Of a DNA stretch of 14,965 nucleotides, positions 14,945-14,965 are shown piece after piece (position 1 is the first letter of the stretch; each line of letters starts with the position of its first letter). The stretch lies in assembly GCA_949743895.1 (NCBI GenBank), contig CATJUX010000088.1:1-14965 (forward strand), given 5' to 3'. A program made the position numbers and the translations under genes. The DNA comes from JANFXS01 sp022791155 (GTDB lineage Bacteria > Bacillota > Clostridia > Lachnospirales > Anaerotignaceae). Below the pieces are notes generated by a model, which saw nothing but the letters and a program-made list of their open reading frames with translations, was not told the DNA's origin and searched no databases.

Positions 14945-14965
14945 CAAGCTCTCGAATTTTGCTTC

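Overview
The window looks like chromosomal DNA of a spore-forming Clostridia (Firmicutes) bacterium, possibly close to Lachnospiraceae or a related clostridial family. Evidence: two adjacent engulfment genes (spoIID, spoIIQ-like), a SpoVK-like AAA+ ATPase, yycH and yycI, frequent ATA isoleucine codons, several TTG/GTG starts, and strong GGAGG-type ribosome binding sites. No tRNA, rRNA, CRISPR array, insertion sequence or phage gene was seen, so this is mostly core genome.

Layout, left to right. (1) 1-2088, minus strand: spoIID then a spoIIQ-like LytM gene, ended by a hairpin terminator. The spoIIQ-like gene has its own excellent forespore-type (sigma F/G) promoter in the gap behind spoIID. 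(2) 2403-5635, minus: a three-gene ABC importer operon of the TrpXYZ/COG2984-COG4120-COG1101 type (lipoprotein, permease, ATPase), with a good sigma-A promoter, a ~210-nt leader, a GC-rich hairpin after the lipoprotein gene and a long terminator. (3) 5675-7058, minus: a SpoVK/CbxX-type AAA+ ATPase with its own terminator and a possible sigma-E promoter. (4) 7019-9838, plus: a ~560-bp divergent intergenic region, then tex, an S1-domain RNA-binding protein, followed by hairpins. (5) 9966-10387, plus: a zinc-ribbon/TM2 membrane protein gene broken by a frameshift in an A-run and by an in-frame TGA. (6) 10438-14650, minus: a tightly packed operon of a secreted Ig-like protein, yycH, yycI and a MATE transporter. 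(7) 14651-14965: no gene; a terminator for a minus-strand gene beyond the right edge, and an unexplained structured segment.

The most interesting point is regulatory. The yycHI operon is not next to walRK in this window, yet its promoter has a perfect TATAAT -10, no recognisable -35, and in the -35 position a perfect two-half-site match to the WalR (YycF) box. YycH and YycI are known modulators of the WalK kinase, so this would be a direct feedback loop in which WalR activates the regulators of its own kinase. The spoIID-spoIIQ arrangement is also notable: a gene expected in the mother cell and one expected in the forespore lie in tandem with no terminator between them, separated only by the forespore-type promoter. 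No clearly new multi-gene system was found.
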